This document shows, one piece after another, positions 36,139 through 45,263 of a stretch of DNA of 64,000 nucleotides (position 1 is the stretch's first letter; the number at the start of each line of letters is the position of its first letter). Under the pieces are notes generated by a model, which was not told the DNA's origin, made no database searches, and saw only the letters and a list, made by a program, of their open reading frames with translations. The stretch comes from Comamonas avium (GTDB taxonomy: Bacteria; Pseudomonadota; Gammaproteobacteria; Burkholderiales; Burkholderiaceae_C). The DNA is taken from NCBI RefSeq assembly GCF_014836675.1, contig NZ_JACSQK010000004.1:310001-374000 (forward strand), written 5' to 3'. The position numbers and the translations under genes were made by a program.

Positions 36139-37269
36139 TTACTCGTAGCCGAATGACTTGACGCGCGTTTCATCGTCGGCCCAACCCGACTTGACCTTGA
36201 CCCACACCTCCAAGAACACCTTGGCATCAAATAACTTTTCCATCTCTTGCCGGGCTTCAGTGGAAATGCGCTTGAGGCGCTCGCCACCTTGGCCAATCAC
36301 CATGGCCTTGTGACCATCGCGCTCCACAATGATGGTCGAGGACACACGCATGAAGCGCTTGTGCTGCTTGCTGGCTTCTTCCTCAAACTTATCGATCACC
36401 ACTGTCGAGGTGTAGGGCAGTTCATCACCTGTAAAGCGGAACAGCTTTTCACGCACAATCTCTGCAGCCATAAAGTTTTCGCTGCGGTCAGTCAGTTCAT
36501 CTTCTTTATAGAACCACGGCTGCTCAGGTAGGTACTTGGCGCAGATACCAAACAGACGCTGAATGTCGTCCCGTTTTTTGGCCGACATGGGCACAAATTC
36601 AGCAAACGGATGACGCTCTTGCATGCTTTTGAGCCACGGAGCAATCTCATGGCGGCGGCCCACCATGTCCAGCTTGTTGGCCACCAGCAGTGTCGGAATA
36701 CCGGGCTTGAACAGGCTCAGCACCTTGGCATCGGCCAGCGTAAAGCTCCCAGCTTCCACCACAAACAAAATCAAATCCACATCGGTGATGGCACCCATCA
36801 CCGTCTTGTTGAGCGACTTGTTCAGCGCCGTGGAGTGCTTGGTCTGGAAACCGGGCGTATCCACAAAAATGAACTGAGTCTCTTCCTTGGTACGAATGCC
36901 TGTAATGCGGTGGCGCGTGGTTTGCGACTTACGCGATGTAATGGAGATTTTTTGCCCCACCAGCGCATTCATCAGCGTGGACTTGCCCACGTTGGGCTTG
37001 CCGACAATGGCAATCAGGCCACAGCGCTGCTCCTCGGGTGCATAAATACGTACAGGAATGGCTGCTTCAGCGGCTTTTTCCGCTTCAATTTCCGCAGCAC
37101 GAGCCACCAAAGAAGGGGTCGCACCCGGCTTGGCCGCTGCCAGCATGGCATCCAGCTCAGCCATGGATTGGCCTGCAGGCGTCACCTCTGGCAAAGTATT
37201 GGAATTCTTTAGGCCTTTAGCGCCCTTGGCGCCTGCGGTGCTAGCTACTTTTTTCGCAGCATCGTTCAT
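36139..37269 (-). CDS. era: GTPase Era with N-terminal extension
   Basis: A 376-residue GTPase that binds 16S rRNA and helps mature the 30S subunit. The P-loop GKPNVGKST starts at residue 90, against about 15 in E. coli Era, so there is an extra Ala/Lys-rich N-terminal segment of about 75 residues. Switch VDTPGF and NKLD motif follow, and the KH domain ends with [16 protein letters not shown]. The ATG overlaps the rnc stop by four bases, which supports the long form; an internal start before residue 80 cannot be excluded. Confidence 0.95.
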   Translation of the reverse strand: MNDAAKKVASTAGAKGAKGLKNSNTLPEVTPAGQSMAELDAMLAAAKPGATPSLVARAAEIEAEKAAEAAIPVRIYAPEEQRCGLIAIVGKPNVGKSTLMNALVGQKISITSRKSQTTRHRITGIRTKEETQFIFVDTPGFQTKHSTALNKSLNKTVMGAITDVDLILFVVEAGSFTLADAKVLSLFKPGIPTLLVANKLDMVGRRHEIAPWLKSMQERHPFAEFVPMSAKKRDDIQRLFGICAKYLPEQPWFYKEDELTDRSENFMAAEIVREKLFRFTGDELPYTSTVVIDKFEEEASKQHKRFMRVSSTIIVERDGHKAMVIGQGGERLKRISTEARQEMEKLFDAKVFLEVWVKVKSGWADDETRVKSFGYE

Positions 37270-37949
37270 GGGTGTTTCGCTTTCAAAATTTCGAGCATGG
37301 CCGCTGCTGCAGCCTGCTCACCTATGCGACGCGAGCCGCCTTGGCCTCGCGCGCCCAGGCGCAGTTCGGGTATTACGCACTCCACATCAAAGGTCTGTTT
37401 GTGTGCAGCACCAGTAATGTTGGCCACACTGTATTGCGGCACGTTCATGCGTCGGCCTTGCAGCCATTCTTGCAACGCAGTCTTGGGGTCTTTCTCTGCG
37501 GCGCGCATATGGGGATTGATGTCTACGCCTTCAAACAGGCGATGCACCAGCTTCTCTCCGGCAGCAAAGCCCGCGTCGAGGTACACAGCCCCCAAAATGG
37601 CTTCTACCGCATCCGCCAAAATAGAAGGGCGGTTCTTACCGCCTGATTTGGCCTCACCCTCCCCTAACCGCAGCAAATCTGACAATTGCAGCTTCACGGC
37701 GATTTGATGGAGTGTGCCTTCCTTGACCAAGTTGGAGCGCACGCGTGACAAATCACCTTCTGGTAACTCACGCAAGCGCTGGTACAACAAACTGGAAATG
37801 GCAAGGCTCAGCACTGAGTCACCCAGAAATTCCAGGCGCTCATTGTTATCTGCCGAAAAGCTGCGGTGCGTCAGCGCACGCTGCAACAAGGCAGGGTTTT
37901 GAAAATCATGCTGCAGCTGTTGCTGCAGATCTTGCAGGGTGATTGGCAC
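37266..37949 (-). CDS. rnc: ribonuclease III
   Basis: A 227-residue double-strand-specific RNase that processes rRNA and m[21 protein letters not shown] is the catalytic signature; the dsRNA-binding domain occupies the last 70 residues ([13 protein letters not shown]...[18 protein letters not shown]). The start is GTG at 37949, directly after the DUF4845 stop, and the stop overlaps the era start, so the three genes are coupled. Confidence 0.97.
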   Translation of the reverse strand: MPITLQDLQQQLQHDFQNPALLQRALTHRSFSADNNERLEFLGDSVLSLAISSLLYQRLRELPEGDLSRVRSNLVKEGTLHQIAVKLQLSDLLRLGEGEAKSGGKNRPSILADAVEAILGAVYLDAGFAAGEKLVHRLFEGVDINPHMRAAEKDPKTALQEWLQGRRMNVPQYSVANITGAAHKQTFDVECVIPELRLGARGQGGSRRIGEQAAAAAMLEILKAKHP

Positions 37950-38306
37950 CTATTTGGTCTGGTATGTAAAACGATAAACAAGGTAGGCAGGGCCTACCAA
38001 CGGCAAAGAGCGCTCGTACTCAAACTCAACAACCACACGTTCATTGATTTTGGAAATTTCCAGATCTGCACCAGTGATGGTCTTGATGTCGTCAATTTGT
38101 GCGGCACGATCAAATATGGCGCGCACTTCTGGCATCGTATTGCCTTCATTGGCAGCTTTTTGTGCGGCTTTCTTTGCGGCCTGATATTCCAAAGCTATCG
38201 GCAGTGATTGTCCGCCAATCGCAAAGACCGCGATGGCCAGCAGAGCAATCAGTACAAATCCAATGAAGGACACGCCCTTTTGACGATGACGAGACGCAGA
38301 ACGCAT
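37950..38306 (-). CDS. DUF4845 domain protein, single-pass membrane
   Basis: A 118-residue protein with a basic N-terminus, one membrane helix (VSFIGFVLIALLAIAVFAIG) resembling a pilin-like or signal-anchor segment, and a periplasmic region (LPIALEYQAAKKAAQKAANE). This family is regularly found between lepB and rnc in betaproteobacteria. Its function is unknown. The stop abuts the rnc start codon. Confidence 0.9.
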   Translation of the reverse strand: MRSASRHRQKGVSFIGFVLIALLAIAVFAIGGQSLPIALEYQAAKKAAQKAANEGNTMPEVRAIFDRAAQIDDIKTITGADLEISKINERVVVEFEYERSLPLVGPAYLVYRFTYQTK

Positions 38307-38324
38307 GATTTCCCTCTCTTCTTA

Positions 38325-38352
38325 TAAAAAATGGCCGCTCAAAGCGGCCATC
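38325..38352 (-). terminator. intrinsic terminator between lepB and DUF4845
   Basis: On the - strand: ATGGCCGCT-TTG-AGCGGCCAT then TTTTT. It lies 20 bases after lepB, so the rnc-era genes may rely on readthrough or an additional promoter. Confidence 0.92.
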
Positions 38353-38370
38353 AGTTAAGGCGCAAAGCCC

Positions 38371-39345
38371 TTAGTTAAAACCGCCGATACGCTTGAGGTT
38401 ACCGAAATTCATCCAAACGAAGAAGGCTTTTCCGACAATGTTTGCTTCGGGAACAAAGCCCCAGTAACGGGAATCCAGCGAGTTATCACGGTTATCGCCC
38501 ATGGCGAAGTAATGCCCCTGTGGCACCTTGCACGTCACCCCTTCAACAGAGTATGTGCAGTTGTCACGGAAGGGAAACTCTGATGCACCCTGAACAAAAG
38601 CAGGCATTCCCTTGGTATTGAGCAGCTTGTGCGGCTTCTCGCCCAGCGTTTCTTCGAACTGCTCAAAGTAGCGCATCGCATCCGTATCAAAAAAGTCAGG
38701 CAACTGCTTAATTGGTACTTCTTGCCCATTGATAGTCAGGCGCTTGTTCAAATAGGCCACAGTATCACCGGGCACACCGACTACGCGCTTGATGTAATCC
38801 AACGTGGGCTGTGGCGGGTAGCGAAAGACCATCACATCACCACGCTGAGGGGCGTTGCCTTCAGTGACTTTCGTGTTGAGCACAGGCAAACGCACTCCAT
38901 AAGTGAACTTGTTCACCAAGATCAGGTCACCCACCATCAGCGTCGGAATCATTGAACCCGATGGAATCTTGAACGGCTCAAACAGGAAAGAGCGCAGTAC
39001 AAACACCACAAACAGCACCGGAAACAGGCCCGCCGTCCAGTCTAGCCACCATGGCTGACGCAGGATGCGGGTTTCGCCTTCCTTTGTATCTGCCATGTCA
39101 TGTCGCAACCCCTGACGCTCCAGCTCAGCACGGCGTGTTGCAGCTTCGCTGTTTAAACGCTCCGCTTCCTTCTTGCGCTGCGGCCAGAAGTAAAAACGTT
39201 CCGCCAGCCAGTAGATGCCGGTGACAAAGGTGGCCAAAAACATCAGCAAGGCAAAGTTGCCTTCGATGACCCCGGTGTACCAAGCACCGATGTAACCCAC
39301 AAATGCGGCCAAGATGGCCGCGGTGATCCATTGCATGGCTTGCAT
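38371..39345 (-). CDS. lepB: signal peptidase I
   Basis: A 324-residue inner-membrane protease that removes signal peptides. Two N-terminal membrane helices (ITAAILAAFVGYIGAW and ALLMFLATFVTGIYWLA) and a third before the active site (LFPVLFVVFVLRSFLF) are visible. The catalytic Ser is in IPSGSMIPTL and the Lys in YIKRVVGVPGD; GDNRDNSLDSRYWGFV is box E. The ATG at 39345 has GAGGGAG upstream, and starting further up adds non-homologous residues. It follows lepA by 13 bases. Confidence 0.97.
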   Translation of the reverse strand: MQAMQWITAAILAAFVGYIGAWYTGVIEGNFALLMFLATFVTGIYWLAERFYFWPQRKKEAERLNSEAATRRAELERQGLRHDMADTKEGETRILRQPWWLDWTAGLFPVLFVVFVLRSFLFEPFKIPSGSMIPTLMVGDLILVNKFTYGVRLPVLNTKVTEGNAPQRGDVMVFRYPPQPTLDYIKRVVGVPGDTVAYLNKRLTINGQEVPIKQLPDFFDTDAMRYFEQFEETLGEKPHKLLNTKGMPAFVQGASEFPFRDNCTYSVEGVTCKVPQGHYFAMGDNRDNSLDSRYWGFVPEANIVGKAFFVWMNFGNLKRIGGFN

Positions 39346-39358
39346 GGGCTCCCTCGTT

Positions 39359-41167
39359 TTAGTCTTCAACTTGCAAAATGGCCAGGAAGGCTTCTTGCGG
39401 CACCTCCACAGAACCAATTTGCTTCATGCGCTTCTTACCGGCCTTCTGCTTTTCCAACAGCTTGCGCTTGCGGCTCACGTCACCGCCGTAGCACTTGGCC
39501 AGCACGTTCTTGCGCATGGCTTTCACGGTCTCACGCGCAATGATGTTGCCACCAATGGCGGCCTGAATGGCTACATCAAACATCTGGCGACTGATGATTT
39601 CGCGCATCTTGGCCACCACCGCGCGACCACGGTATTGGGACTGACTGCGGTGGACGATGATGGACAGTGCATCCACCTTCTCACCATTGAGCAAAATATC
39701 TACCTTCACTACGTCTGAAGCGCGGTATTCCAGAAACTCATAATCCATCGAGGCATAACCGCGCGAGACCGATTTGAGCTTATCGAAGAAGTCGAGCACG
39801 ATTTCACCCAGCGGCATCTCGTAGGTCAGCATCACCTGGCGACCGTGGTACTGCATGTTCATCTGCACGCCGCGCTTTTGGTTGGCCAGCGTCATCACAG
39901 GACCCACATATTCTTGCGGCATGTACAAGTGCACGGTCACGATGGGCTCGCGAATTTCCTCAATACGCCCGATGTCGGGCATTTTGGAAGGATTTTCCAC
40001 ATCAATGACTTCACCGTCACCCTGCACTACCTGGTAGACCACGCTGGGCGCGGTAGTGATCAGGTCTTGATCAAATTCACGCTCCAGGCGCTCTTGCACG
40101 ATCTCCATGTGCAGCAGGCCCAAGAAGCCACAGCGAAAGCCAAAGCCCAGCGCCTGAGACACTTCGGGCTCATAACGCAAAGCAGCATCATTGAGCTGCA
40201 GCTTCTCCAGCGCATCGCGCAGCTGGTCGTATTCAGAAGCTTCCGTGGGGTACAAACCTGCAAAAACTTGGGGCTGTACTTCCTTAAAGCCAGGCAATGC
40301 CGTTTCGGCAGGGCCTAAATTGTTTGGAAGCTTTTTTTCCAAAGTGATGGTGTCACCCACCTTGGCAGCCTTGAGCTCCTTGATCCCCGCAATGATGTAG
40401 CCCACTTCACCCGCTTTAAGGCCCTCCCGCGGCGAGTTGGCAGGAGTGAACACACCGAGGTTGTTGGCTTCATAAGCCGCACCCGTTGCCATCATCTTGA
40501 AACGCTCGCCTTTTTTGAGCTGGCCGTCCACCACCCGCACCAGCATCACGACGCCGACATAAGGGTCAAACCAGCTGTCCACGATCATGGCCCGCAAGGG
40601 AGCATCGGGGTCCCCTTTCGGGGCAGGCACTTTGGCCACAATGGCTTCCAAAATGTCATCAATGCCCATGCCTGTTTTGGCCGAGCAAGGAATGGCATCG
40701 GTAGCATCGATTCCGATAACGTCTTCGATTTCTGCCTTTGCGTTGTCAGGATCTGCATTGGGCAGATCCATCTTGTTGAGCACCGCTGTGACCTCCACGC
40801 CCAAATCGAGTGCGGTGTAGCAATTGGCTACAGTCTGAGCTTCAACCCCCTGGGATGCATCAACCACCAGCAATGCGCCTTCACAGGCCGAAAGCGAGCG
40901 AGAAACCTCGTAAGAGAAGTCTACGTGGCCAGGGGTATCGATCAGATTCAGGTTGTAGACCTGCCCATCTTTTGCCCTGTAATGCAACGCGGCTGTTTGC
41001 GCCTTGATGGTGATGCCACGCTCTTTCTCGATGTCCATCGAGTCCAGCACTTGCGCCTCCATCTGGCGATCGGCCAAACCGCCACAGCGTTGGATCAGGC
41101 GATCGGCCAGCGTCGACTTGCCATGGTCAATATGCGCAATGATGGAAAAATTTCGAATGTGCTTCAT
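39359..41167 (-). CDS. lepA: elongation factor 4
   Basis: A 602-residue translational GTPase. [20 protein letters not shown] is the start of the G domain (P-loop AHIDHGKST), with DTPGHVDF and NKMDLP; the C-terminal LepA-specific domain ends with [20 protein letters not shown]. The ATG at 41167 is used because upstream in-frame sequence is not homologous. A promoter is predicted directly upstream (41180-41208), and lepB follows in the same operon. Confidence 0.97.
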   Translation of the reverse strand: MKHIRNFSIIAHIDHGKSTLADRLIQRCGGLADRQMEAQVLDSMDIEKERGITIKAQTAALHYRAKDGQVYNLNLIDTPGHVDFSYEVSRSLSACEGALLVVDASQGVEAQTVANCYTALDLGVEVTAVLNKMDLPNADPDNAKAEIEDVIGIDATDAIPCSAKTGMGIDDILEAIVAKVPAPKGDPDAPLRAMIVDSWFDPYVGVVMLVRVVDGQLKKGERFKMMATGAAYEANNLGVFTPANSPREGLKAGEVGYIIAGIKELKAAKVGDTITLEKKLPNNLGPAETALPGFKEVQPQVFAGLYPTEASEYDQLRDALEKLQLNDAALRYEPEVSQALGFGFRCGFLGLLHMEIVQERLEREFDQDLITTAPSVVYQVVQGDGEVIDVENPSKMPDIGRIEEIREPIVTVHLYMPQEYVGPVMTLANQKRGVQMNMQYHGRQVMLTYEMPLGEIVLDFFDKLKSVSRGYASMDYEFLEYRASDVVKVDILLNGEKVDALSIIVHRSQSQYRGRAVVAKMREIISRQMFDVAIQAAIGGNIIARETVKAMRKNVLAKCYGGDVSRKRKLLEKQKAGKKRMKQIGSVEVPQEAFLAILQVED

Positions 41168-41179
41168 CAACGATAAGCG

Positions 41180-41208
41180 TTTGTAATTGAAGGAAAAAGT
41201 GTGCTCAA
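41180..41208 (-). promoter_or_regulatory. candidate lepA promoter
   Basis: On the - strand: TTGAGC (41203-41208), 17-base spacer, TACAAA (41180-41185). Transcription would start only a few bases before the lepA ATG. It lies downstream of the terminator of the predicted small RNA, giving lepA an independent start. Confidence 0.5.
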
Positions 41209-41212
41209 GGCA

Positions 41213-41281
41213 AGAAAAAAGGGCGCGTCTACTGCGACGCGCCCCGAACCAACAATCTCTGGCAACTGCGATTGGTTGGAT
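41213..41281 (-). ncRNA. candidate small RNA between degP and lepA
   Basis: A promoter-to-terminator unit of about 68 bases with no reading frame. Transcription from the promoter at 41287-41314 would begin near 41280. The RNA would fold into CCAACCAATC/GATTGTTGG (41270-41279 with 41249-41257, one bulge) and then a terminator stem GGGCGCGTC/GACGCGCCC (41244-41236 with 41229-41221) followed by TTTTTTCTT. The rest of the 41282-41580 gap up to degP has no gene. It could instead be a leader attenuator of lepA, though lepA seems to have its own promoter. Confidence 0.5.
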
Positions 41282-41286
41282 GCTCG

Positions 41287-41314
41287 ATTGTAGGCAAAAT
41301 CGCCCAAAAACCAA
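41287..41314 (-). promoter_or_regulatory. sigma-70 promoter of the candidate small RNA
   Basis: On the - strand: TTGGTT (41309-41314), 16-base spacer, TACAAT (41287-41292). It is one of the better sigma-70 matches noted in the window, and it has no coding sequence directly downstream. Confidence 0.6.
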
Positions 41315-41580
41315 GCATCCATTTACTATGGCTCAGGCACTCGCCTAGACCGCCAAGCAACTTATCCACAAGTTAACCACAATCCGATTGAGGATTCACA
41401 GACACTACCTTCAGCACCCAGCAGCGCCGTATCTACAGCAAGTACTTGCTTGTACAAACCCGTGACCGCGCTCATCAAGCGGGCATTCTACCCAAGCCCC
41501 CAGACAAAGCCCTGCAATGCTGCAGTAGGTCATTCCTACACAAGGATTAGAGCCTTGCGCAGGAATTGTGTGCTGGCACT

Positions 41581-43092
41581 TTACTTGCCGTTAGGGCGAA
41601 TAAGAATGTACTGCGTCCAGTCACCACGGCGTACCAGCAAGTTGACTGGCTTGCTCTTGTCAGCCTTGGCCAGAGCGGCTTCAAAGCCCTTGACATTGGT
41701 CACCTCGCTATTGGCCACCGCCAACACGACATCCCCTTCTCGCAACCCTGCACGTGCAGCAGCTTCCGTGGCCGACAAAACGCGTACACCACCTTTGATT
41801 GCCAGTGATTTCTTTTGTGCCTCAGTCAACTCGCCGACTACCAGGCCAAGCTGCTTGGCGGTTGCCGTCGCACCAGAGGCTGGTTTGCCATCTGCACGCG
41901 CCGTGGCAACCTCGTCCGGCTCCACTTCTGCGACCATGATGGACAGATCGCGTGTTTGACCACGACGGAACACCGTGATCGTGCTCTTGGTGCCAGGCTT
42001 GGTATTACCCACCTGACGAGGCAGGTCAGCCACCTTGTCGATGTCTTTTCCATCGTATTTCACGATGATGTCGCCCGGCTCGATCCCGGCCTTAGCAGCA
42101 GGTGAATCTGGCTCTACTGCAGAAACCAGGGCACCACGCACCTTGCCCAGACCAATCGACTCAGCTACTTCCTTGGTCACCTGGCCAATTTGCACGCCAA
42201 TACGGCCACGTGTCACCTTACCAGTCTTGCGCAGTTGATCACTTACACGCACAGCCTCATCGATCGGGATGGCAAAAGAGATCCCCATAAATCCGCCGGA
42301 ACGCGAGTAGATCTGGCTATTGATACCCACGACCTCCCCGCGCATATTCAGCAGCGGGCCCCCTGAATTTCCAGGGTTGATCGCCACGTCGGTCTGAATA
42401 AAAGGCAAATAGTCGCCTGTATCACGCTGCTTGGCTGAAACGATGCCGGCCGTCACTGAGTTCTCCAATCCAAAGGGAGAGCCGATAGCCATCACCCACT
42501 CACCCACCTTCAAGCGGCCTACATCTCCAATCTTGACTGCAGGCAGGCCCTTGGCATCAATCTTCACGACAGCCACGTCAGTGCGCTTGTCTGCGCCAAT
42601 GATCTTGGCTTTGAATTCACGCTTGTCCGCCAGTGTGACGATCACGTCACTAGCCCCTTCAACCACGTGAGCGTTGGTCATGACATATCCGTCAGAGCTC
42701 AGGATAAAACCGGAACCAACACCGCTTGGACGCTCTTCACCCTCACCTTCTGGCTGGGGGCTTCCTTGGCGTGGAATATTAGGAACGGGCACACCAAAAC
42801 GCCGGAAAAACTCCAGCATGTCCTCATCCATTCCACTCATCGATGGCTGGTTAGAAATTTTCTCTGTGGTACGGATATTGACCACTGCTGGACCCACCGC
42901 ATCAACCAACTGGGTGAAGTCGGGCAAGCCCGTCACCAAGGGAGCACTAGGCACAGTGACAGATTGAGTTTGTGCATGCGCTGCAGGCAACACGTGCCGT
43001 GCAGCATCACTCCATCCTACGGCCGTTGCGCCTGCGGCAATGCCGAGCGCCAGAACCACGGTGTGAATGGGCTTAAATTGCATTGATGGCAT
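41581..43092 (-). CDS. degP: periplasmic serine protease/chaperone DegP (MucD, HtrA family)
   Basis: A 503-residue envelope protease that degrades misfolded proteins. Signal peptide (FKPIHTVVLALGIAAGATAV, cleavage near AHAQ), trypsin-like domain with His in MTNAHVV, Asp in RTDVAVVKI and Ser in INPGNSGGPLLN, and two PDZ domains (about 290-380 and 405-500). The ATG at 43092 has AGGA eight bases upstream and fits the sigma-E promoter 50 bases away, so the long N-terminal extension from 43227 is rejected. It follows rpoE-rseA, as in the mucA-mucD type of cluster, without an rseB/mucB gene. Confidence 0.96.
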   Translation of the reverse strand: MPSMQFKPIHTVVLALGIAAGATAVGWSDAARHVLPAAHAQTQSVTVPSAPLVTGLPDFTQLVDAVGPAVVNIRTTEKISNQPSMSGMDEDMLEFFRRFGVPVPNIPRQGSPQPEGEGEERPSGVGSGFILSSDGYVMTNAHVVEGASDVIVTLADKREFKAKIIGADKRTDVAVVKIDAKGLPAVKIGDVGRLKVGEWVMAIGSPFGLENSVTAGIVSAKQRDTGDYLPFIQTDVAINPGNSGGPLLNMRGEVVGINSQIYSRSGGFMGISFAIPIDEAVRVSDQLRKTGKVTRGRIGVQIGQVTKEVAESIGLGKVRGALVSAVEPDSPAAKAGIEPGDIIVKYDGKDIDKVADLPRQVGNTKPGTKSTITVFRRGQTRDLSIMVAEVEPDEVATARADGKPASGATATAKQLGLVVGELTEAQKKSLAIKGGVRVLSATEAAARAGLREGDVVLAVANSEVTNVKGFEAALAKADKSKPVNLLVRRGDWTQYILIRPNGK

Positions 43093-43141
43093 TTCAACAT
43101 CCTTTCCAAAATCACAGTCTGCGCACCGCGCAGTTACATAT

Positions 43142-43169
43142 TCAGAAAAAGGAACCGTGATTTGGTTCC
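43142..43169 (-). promoter_or_regulatory. sigma-E (RpoE) promoter of degP
   Basis: On the - strand: GGAACCA (43163-43169), 16-base spacer, TCTGA (43142-43146), matching the sigma-E consensus GGAACTT-N16-TCTGA closely. Predicted start near 43135, giving a leader of about 43 bases. rpoE itself is encoded 0.9 kb upstream. Confidence 0.75.
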
Positions 43170-43225
43170 CTAATTTCTCATCAATGCCCATGTAAACACA
43201 TGCATTCACGGGATGACGTATTGCC

Positions 43226-43253
43226 AAAAAAAAGAGCGCATTGCATGCGCTCC
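43226..43253 (-). terminator. intrinsic terminator of rpoE-rseA
   Basis: On the - strand: GAGCGCA-TGCAA-TGCGCTC followed by T8. It separates rseA from degP and is consistent with degP having its own promoter. Confidence 0.93.
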
Positions 43254-43294
43254 TTCTTTACTTCAAAGTGTTTTAACCATGATTGCATTGAAAT

Positions 43295-43310
43295 GCAAGC
43301 GCTGATAGCT
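43295..43310. repeat. dispersed intergenic repeat, single arm
   Basis: The reverse complement AGCTATCAGCGCTTGC matches the right arm at 1503-1520 in 15 of 16 bases. It lies between rseA and its terminator. Confidence 0.6.
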
Positions 43311-43348
43311 CACTTCTTTGACAGCCAATATCGCCAGACGATCAATGG

Positions 43349-43975
43349 CTACGGGCGAGCACCACCACTACTGCGAGCTTGAAAGCTGGCATTACGCAAA
43401 AAGTCTGCCGGCGTCTGCAACGATGCCCGGCTGAGGTATTGCTGATGAGAGTCCAGCAATGCATCCAAGCGTGGATCACGCAACACATCACCACTCTCCG
43501 TCGCTACCAGCACCGGCGAACTCACTGCACCCTGTACGCTGGCCATCTGCGCCCCTTGCCCACCGGCAGGATTTCCCATCAAATTCCACCCCAAAGCAGC
43601 CACAGCAGCGACCGAGGCAAAACTGGCCGCAACCTTCCAGCGAAAAACAGCGCCATTGGCGGCCGGATCGCGCAATGCCACTACAGGACCATTCGCTGAC
43701 ACCAATCCCGCCGTCACTTGCTTGATCTGCGCAGGCTCAAGCATCAACGCTGGCTCATTGCCCAGCTGCGCACGCAAGCCGCTGAGCAAATCATGCTGGC
43801 TATGGTGCGCCAAATCAGGTGATCGCAGCACATCTCCGACCAAATGGTAAAGCTCCCAACTGGCACAGCCTTCTGGGCCTTCGGCACACGCCAAGGCCTG
43901 CTCTAGCTCTTCGCCATGCAACTCACCATCCACCAAAGCAGACAGTAATTCCTTGTTCATCTGTTGTTTCATCAT
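43349..43975 (-). CDS. rseA: anti-sigma-E factor RseA/MucA family
   Basis: A 208-residue single-pass membrane protein. The N-terminal cytoplasmic anti-sigma domain contains NKELLSALVDGELHGEELEQ; one membrane helix is near VAASFASVAAVAALGWNLMG; the rest is periplasmic, ending LRNASFQARSSGGARP. It would bind and hold RpoE until proteolysed under envelope stress. It starts 42 bases after rpoE. No rseB/mucB partner follows; the next feature is a terminator. Confidence 0.92.
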   Translation of the reverse strand: MMKQQMNKELLSALVDGELHGEELEQALACAEGPEGCASWELYHLVGDVLRSPDLAHHSQHDLLSGLRAQLGNEPALMLEPAQIKQVTAGLVSANGPVVALRDPAANGAVFRWKVAASFASVAAVAALGWNLMGNPAGGQGAQMASVQGAVSSPVLVATESGDVLRDPRLDALLDSHQQYLSRASLQTPADFLRNASFQARSSGGARP

Positions 43976-44017
43976 GGGTTCACCTACTCACTGGCGTTGT
44001 ACCGATGCTCTTGCACA

Positions 44018-44647
44018 TCACCACCGCTTACCGCCTTGCCGCTCTAGCAAAGGCTTCACGCGGGCCGAAATCGCTTCGCGTGCGCGAAAAATTCGTGAAC
44101 GCACTGTGCCAATTGGACAATTCATGGCAGAGGCAATCTCCTCATAGCTCAAACCCTCAATTTCACGCAGCGTAACCGCTTGTCGCAAATCCTCAGGCAA
44201 AGCCTCCATGGCTGCATTCACCGCTGCAGCTATCTCTTGTGCAGCCAGCACTGTTTCAGGCGTTTCGTCAGTGATTGGTTCATGGCGGGGACGGAAAGTT
44301 TCATCCTCGTCGTCGGAAATATGTAACGCACTCTCAAACACCACCGGATCGCGTCGCATTTCCACCAAGGCCTTCTTAGCAGTGTTGACGGCAATGCGAT
44401 ACAGCCACGTGTAGAACTGTGCCTCGCCTCGAAATTGATGCAAAGCCCGATATGCACGCAAGAACGTCTCTTGCGCAATGTCCTGCACCAGATCCTGGTC
44501 ACGCACCATCCGGCCAATCAGACGCTCTATACGGCGCTGGTACTTGATGACCAGTAATTCGTAAGCCCGCTGATCTCCAGCGACGGTACGCTCGACCAAT
44601 TGCAGATCGCTGTCAGAAGAGGAAGAAGGCGCTGGGGCTGATGTCAT
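44018..44647 (-). CDS. rpoE: RNA polymerase sigma factor RpoE (ECF sigma-E)
   Basis: A 209-residue ECF sigma factor. Region 2 (YELLVIKYQRRIERLIGRMV, then DLVQDIAQETFLRAYRALHQ) binds core and the -10; region 4 (LPEDLRQAVTLREIEGLSYE...NCPIGTVRSRIFRARE) binds the -35. It directs envelope-stress genes; the degP promoter in this window matches its consensus. rseA follows. A perfect 10-bp hairpin lies in its leader, overlapping the end of the preceding gene. Confidence 0.97.
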   Translation of the reverse strand: MTSAPAPSSSSDSDLQLVERTVAGDQRAYELLVIKYQRRIERLIGRMVRDQDLVQDIAQETFLRAYRALHQFRGEAQFYTWLYRIAVNTAKKALVEMRRDPVVFESALHISDDEDETFRPRHEPITDETPETVLAAQEIAAAVNAAMEALPEDLRQAVTLREIEGLSYEEIASAMNCPIGTVRSRIFRAREAISARVKPLLERQGGKRW

Positions 44648-44682
44648 GAAGGCGAAGGGAGCGGTGGCTCCAGACCACAGTG

Positions 44683-44709
44683 CATCTAAAGCTCAAAGCG
44701 CTTTAGATG
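44683..44709. promoter_or_regulatory. perfect hairpin in the rpoE leader
   Basis: CATCTAAAGC (44683-44692) and GCTTTAGATG (44700-44709), 10 bp with a 7-base loop, spans the stop of the preceding gene and lies 36 bases before the rpoE start. It lacks a T tail, so it may protect or fold the mRNA rather than terminate. Confidence 0.45.
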
Positions 44710-45175
44710 AAGAACTGTTCTGTGGCGGATGAGCAGATGAATATACAGCACGCCGCAAGTCCATCCACGCATGGGGTGCCCAATTCCTTTGCAGTACAAA
44801 GTGCTGCGTACGTTTGCGCCCATCCACAAAGCCAACAATCAGCAACCGCTGCAGATCCAAAATCACCACTGGCACACCCTGCAAAGGCCTCGCCTGCCCG
44901 TTGATCTCCCACAGCCAGCCGCAACCGCTCCAATGCAGAGCACCTTGCGGCAAGCGGTGCTGGGCTTGCCAGCCCAGCACCGCACACAACAGCCAAAGCA
45001 AAGCTGCTGCACCCACGCGCAGCCATAACTCATGACCAACGCCAGCCCCTTGCCAGGTCCATAAAAGTAAAAGCAAGCCGCTGCCTACAACTACCGCTGC
45101 CCACAGAATCCGCAGTTGCCGGGAATGTCGCAGGGGGTAAAGTACTGCCGGACTATGTCGCTGTGACACATCCAT
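44693..45175 (-). CDS. small membrane protein of the YgfX/CptA-like type
   Basis: About 160 residues. Two membrane helices (ILWAAVVVGSGLLLLLWTW and LWLRVGAAALLWLLCAVLGW) are followed by a cytoplasmic domain with GALHWSGCGWLWEINGQARP and FVLQRNWAPHAWMDLRRAVY. The layout resembles YgfX-like proteins; in E. coli YgfX (CptA) was described as a partner of SdhE (YgfY), which is not seen here. It sits between fabF and rpoE. The start is either of two adjacent ATGs (45178 or 45175). Confidence 0.65.
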   Translation of the reverse strand: MDVSQRHSPAVLYPLRHSRQLRILWAAVVVGSGLLLLLWTWQGAGVGHELWLRVGAAALLWLLCAVLGWQAQHRLPQGALHWSGCGWLWEINGQARPLQGVPVVILDLQRLLIVGFVDGRKRTQHFVLQRNWAPHAWMDLRRAVYSSAHPPQNSSSSKAL

Positions 45176-45180
45176 CACCC

Positions 45181-45220
45181 AAAAAACAAAACCCGCTCAC
45201 TGCATACACAGGAGCGGGTT
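45181..45220 (-). terminator. intrinsic terminator of fabF
   Basis: On the - strand: AACCCGCTC, 13-base loop, GAGCGGGTT, then TTGTTTTTT. It closes the fatty-acid gene cluster. Confidence 0.9.
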
Positions 45221-45263
45221 GCGCAGCGTGAGAAGGAAGCGAACAGCCCTCTCGCTTCATGAT

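Noticed and set aside
43093..43227. Longer degP start at 43227
   Set aside because: It would include the sigma-E promoter within the coding region; the signal peptide begins at 43092.
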